Source: Peribacillus muralis
GTDB taxonomy: Bacteria; Bacillota; Bacilli; Bacillales; DSM-1321
NCBI RefSeq assembly: GCF_001645685.2
Contig: NZ_CP017080.1
Coordinates: forward strand, 920,001-984,000
Direction: 5' to 3'
Length of the DNA: 64,000 bases
The notes beneath the pieces were generated by a model. It was given only the letters and a program-made list of their open reading frames with translations, did no database searches and had not been told where the DNA came from. Both the position numbers and the translations under genes were made by a program. Shown here one piece after another: positions 62,111 through 64,000 of the stretch (position 1 is the stretch's first letter; the number at the start of each line of letters is the position of its first letter).

Positions 62111-62304
62111 GCCCTTTATGCAGTAAAGTGAAAAACTGCCCTTATTAGATATATCGAAGAAAGCTGCAGTCAATATTCGAGTACATAATGATTAACGCCA
62201 AACTAAAAATTACCAAGGCTCAATTCGATGCGTGAGAACATATTAAGTAAAGACTATATAAGTTTCCTGCTTTAGTTTGAACATACATATAATGGGGGTT
62301 GAAG

Positions 62305-63159
62305 ATGGATATAGTATTAGCGCTCTTGCCTGCGGTGTTCTGGGGAAGCATCGTATTATTTAATGTGAAGCTGGGGGGCGGACCTTACAGTCAGACACTG
62401 GGAACAACGATCGGTGCCTTGATCTTTTCAATTGGCGTTTATATTTTTGCCGATATCAAGCTATCTCTTTTGGTATTTGGCGTCGGCATCGTGTCTGGAT
62501 TGTTTTGGGCTGTTGGACAAGCCAATCAGCTAAAGAGCATCGACTTAATGGGCGTTTCCAAAACGATGCCGATATCAACGGGGCTGCAGCTCATTTCGAC
62601 GACGTTATTCGGGGTCATCGTTTTCCATGAGTGGTCAACGATGAAGGCGGTCATTTTAGGCGTCTTGGCATTGGTTTTCATCATTATAGGAATTGTCCTG
62701 ACCTCATTGGAAGATAAAGAATCAAAAGAGGGAAAATCGGGAAACTTGAAAAAAGGAATCATCATTCTTCTCATCTCTACTTTCGGTTATTTGGTTTATG
62801 TGGTCGTTGCCCGGCTTTTTGATGTAGATGGCTGGTCAGCGTTATTCCCTCAAGCGATAGGAATGGTGATAGGCGGACTTTTATTGACATTTAAACATAA
62901 ACCGTTTAACAAATATGCAATTCGAAATATCATTCCCGGATTGATATGGGCTGCAGGAAACATGTTTTTATTCATTTCCCAGCCTCGAGTGGGAGTAGCT
63001 ACAAGTTTTTCGTTGTCACAAATGGGGATTGTCATCTCGACACTCGGCGGAATCATCATATTACGAGAGAAAAAAACGAAACACCAACTAATTGGAATCG
63101 TCATCGGAATAATCTTGATCATCATAGCAGGGGTAATGCTAGGACTTGCAAAAAGTTAA
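62305..63159 (+). CDS. glcU: Glucose uptake protein GlcU
   Basis: A 284-residue ten-span transporter of the glucose/ribose porter (GRP) family within the drug/metabolite superfamily. Seen: LPAVFWGSIVLFNVKLGGGP near 8-27, WAVGQANQLKSIDLMGVSKT near 72-91, PISTGLQLISTTLFGVIVFH and GLIWAAGNMFLFISQPRVGV near 212-231. It imports glucose without phosphorylation, feeding the dehydrogenase encoded next. GGGGG lies 7 bases before ATG 62305. It lies 15 bases upstream of gdh, as in B. subtilis and B. megaterium, where the pair is expressed in the forespore. A sigma-G promoter could not be placed with confidence. Confidence 0.93.
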   Translation: MDIVLALLPAVFWGSIVLFNVKLGGGPYSQTLGTTIGALIFSIGVYIFADIKLSLLVFGVGIVSGLFWAVGQANQLKSIDLMGVSKTMPISTGLQLISTTLFGVIVFHEWSTMKAVILGVLALVFIIIGIVLTSLEDKESKEGKSGNLKKGIIILLISTFGYLVYVVVARLFDVDGWSALFPQAIGMVIGGLLLTFKHKPFNKYAIRNIIPGLIWAAGNMFLFISQPRVGVATSFSLSQMGIVISTLGGIIILREKKTKHQLIGIVIGIILIIIAGVMLGLAKS

Positions 63160-63960
<801 letters not shown>

Positions 63961-64000
63961 AGAAGACGACAAAACCAATATAACACTTATGGTTTCGGAA

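Overview
The window reads as a chromosomal piece of an aerobic, endospore-forming, low-GC Gram-positive bacterium of the Bacillaceae. It carries a tricistronic spore germinant receptor, a CotD-type coat protein, PrkA and YhbH, a glcU-gdh pair, a Fur-boxed siderophore transporter, a ydaO-type c-di-AMP riboswitch in front of kimA, and the queG-yhbB-trmL order known from Bacillus subtilis. Gene content and AT-rich codon use fit Bacillus sensu lato, perhaps Peribacillus; the genus is inference.

Layout. 0-8 kb: a histidyl-tRNA synthetase, then a cobalamin riboswitch with terminator ahead of a five-gene valine (isobutyryl-CoA) degradation operon. 8-16 kb: two single genes (a VOC protein and an unrecognised His-rich protein), a LysM/NlpC-P60 peptidoglycan endopeptidase, a gerA-gerC-gerB operon and an alpha/beta hydrolase. 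16-23 kb: ycgR-ycgQ, a TetR regulator divergent from a Pip/YhgE-like ABC-2 membrane protein, cotD, yfmJ, a YbjN-like protein and tRNA-Gly. 23-32 kb: a B3/B4-domain protein, queG, yhbB, trmL, an NfrA-type nitroreductase and a Fur-controlled hydroxamate-siderophore ABC transporter. 32-37 kb: prkA, yhbH and several very small genes, including a 29-residue membrane protein.

37-55 kb is the accessory part and is visibly more AT-rich. It holds a 1393-residue secreted adhesin-like protein with ten 68-residue repeats, an exopolysaccharide/capsule cluster (TagA/CpsF-type glycosyltransferase, initiating sugar transferase, lipoprotein, CapA/CapB kinase pair, GT4 transferase, Wzy-like polymerase, Asp2/XcbB-like hydrolase, CapC-type phosphatase), remnants of galU and of a flippase, and an AtxA/Mga-type regulator. 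The polysaccharide cluster looks eroded: no intact flippase is present and long gene-free stretches interrupt it.

55-64 kb: a CynX/NimT-type MFS transporter with its FadR-type regulator, a scrambled amino-acid permease pseudogene whose middle is inverted, two tiny genes with their own ribosome-binding sites and terminators, the c-di-AMP riboswitch and kimA, and the glucose uptake/oxidation pair glcU-gdh.

The observations most worth following are the cobalamin riboswitch on a valine-catabolic operon, the repeat architecture of the surface protein with the palindrome before it and overlapping hairpins after it, the GerC protein without a lipobox cysteine, the inverted segment in the permease pseudogene, and the very small genes. 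Several start sites are moved from the longest open frame to the position dictated by a Shine-Dalgarno sequence; these choices are inference from spacing.
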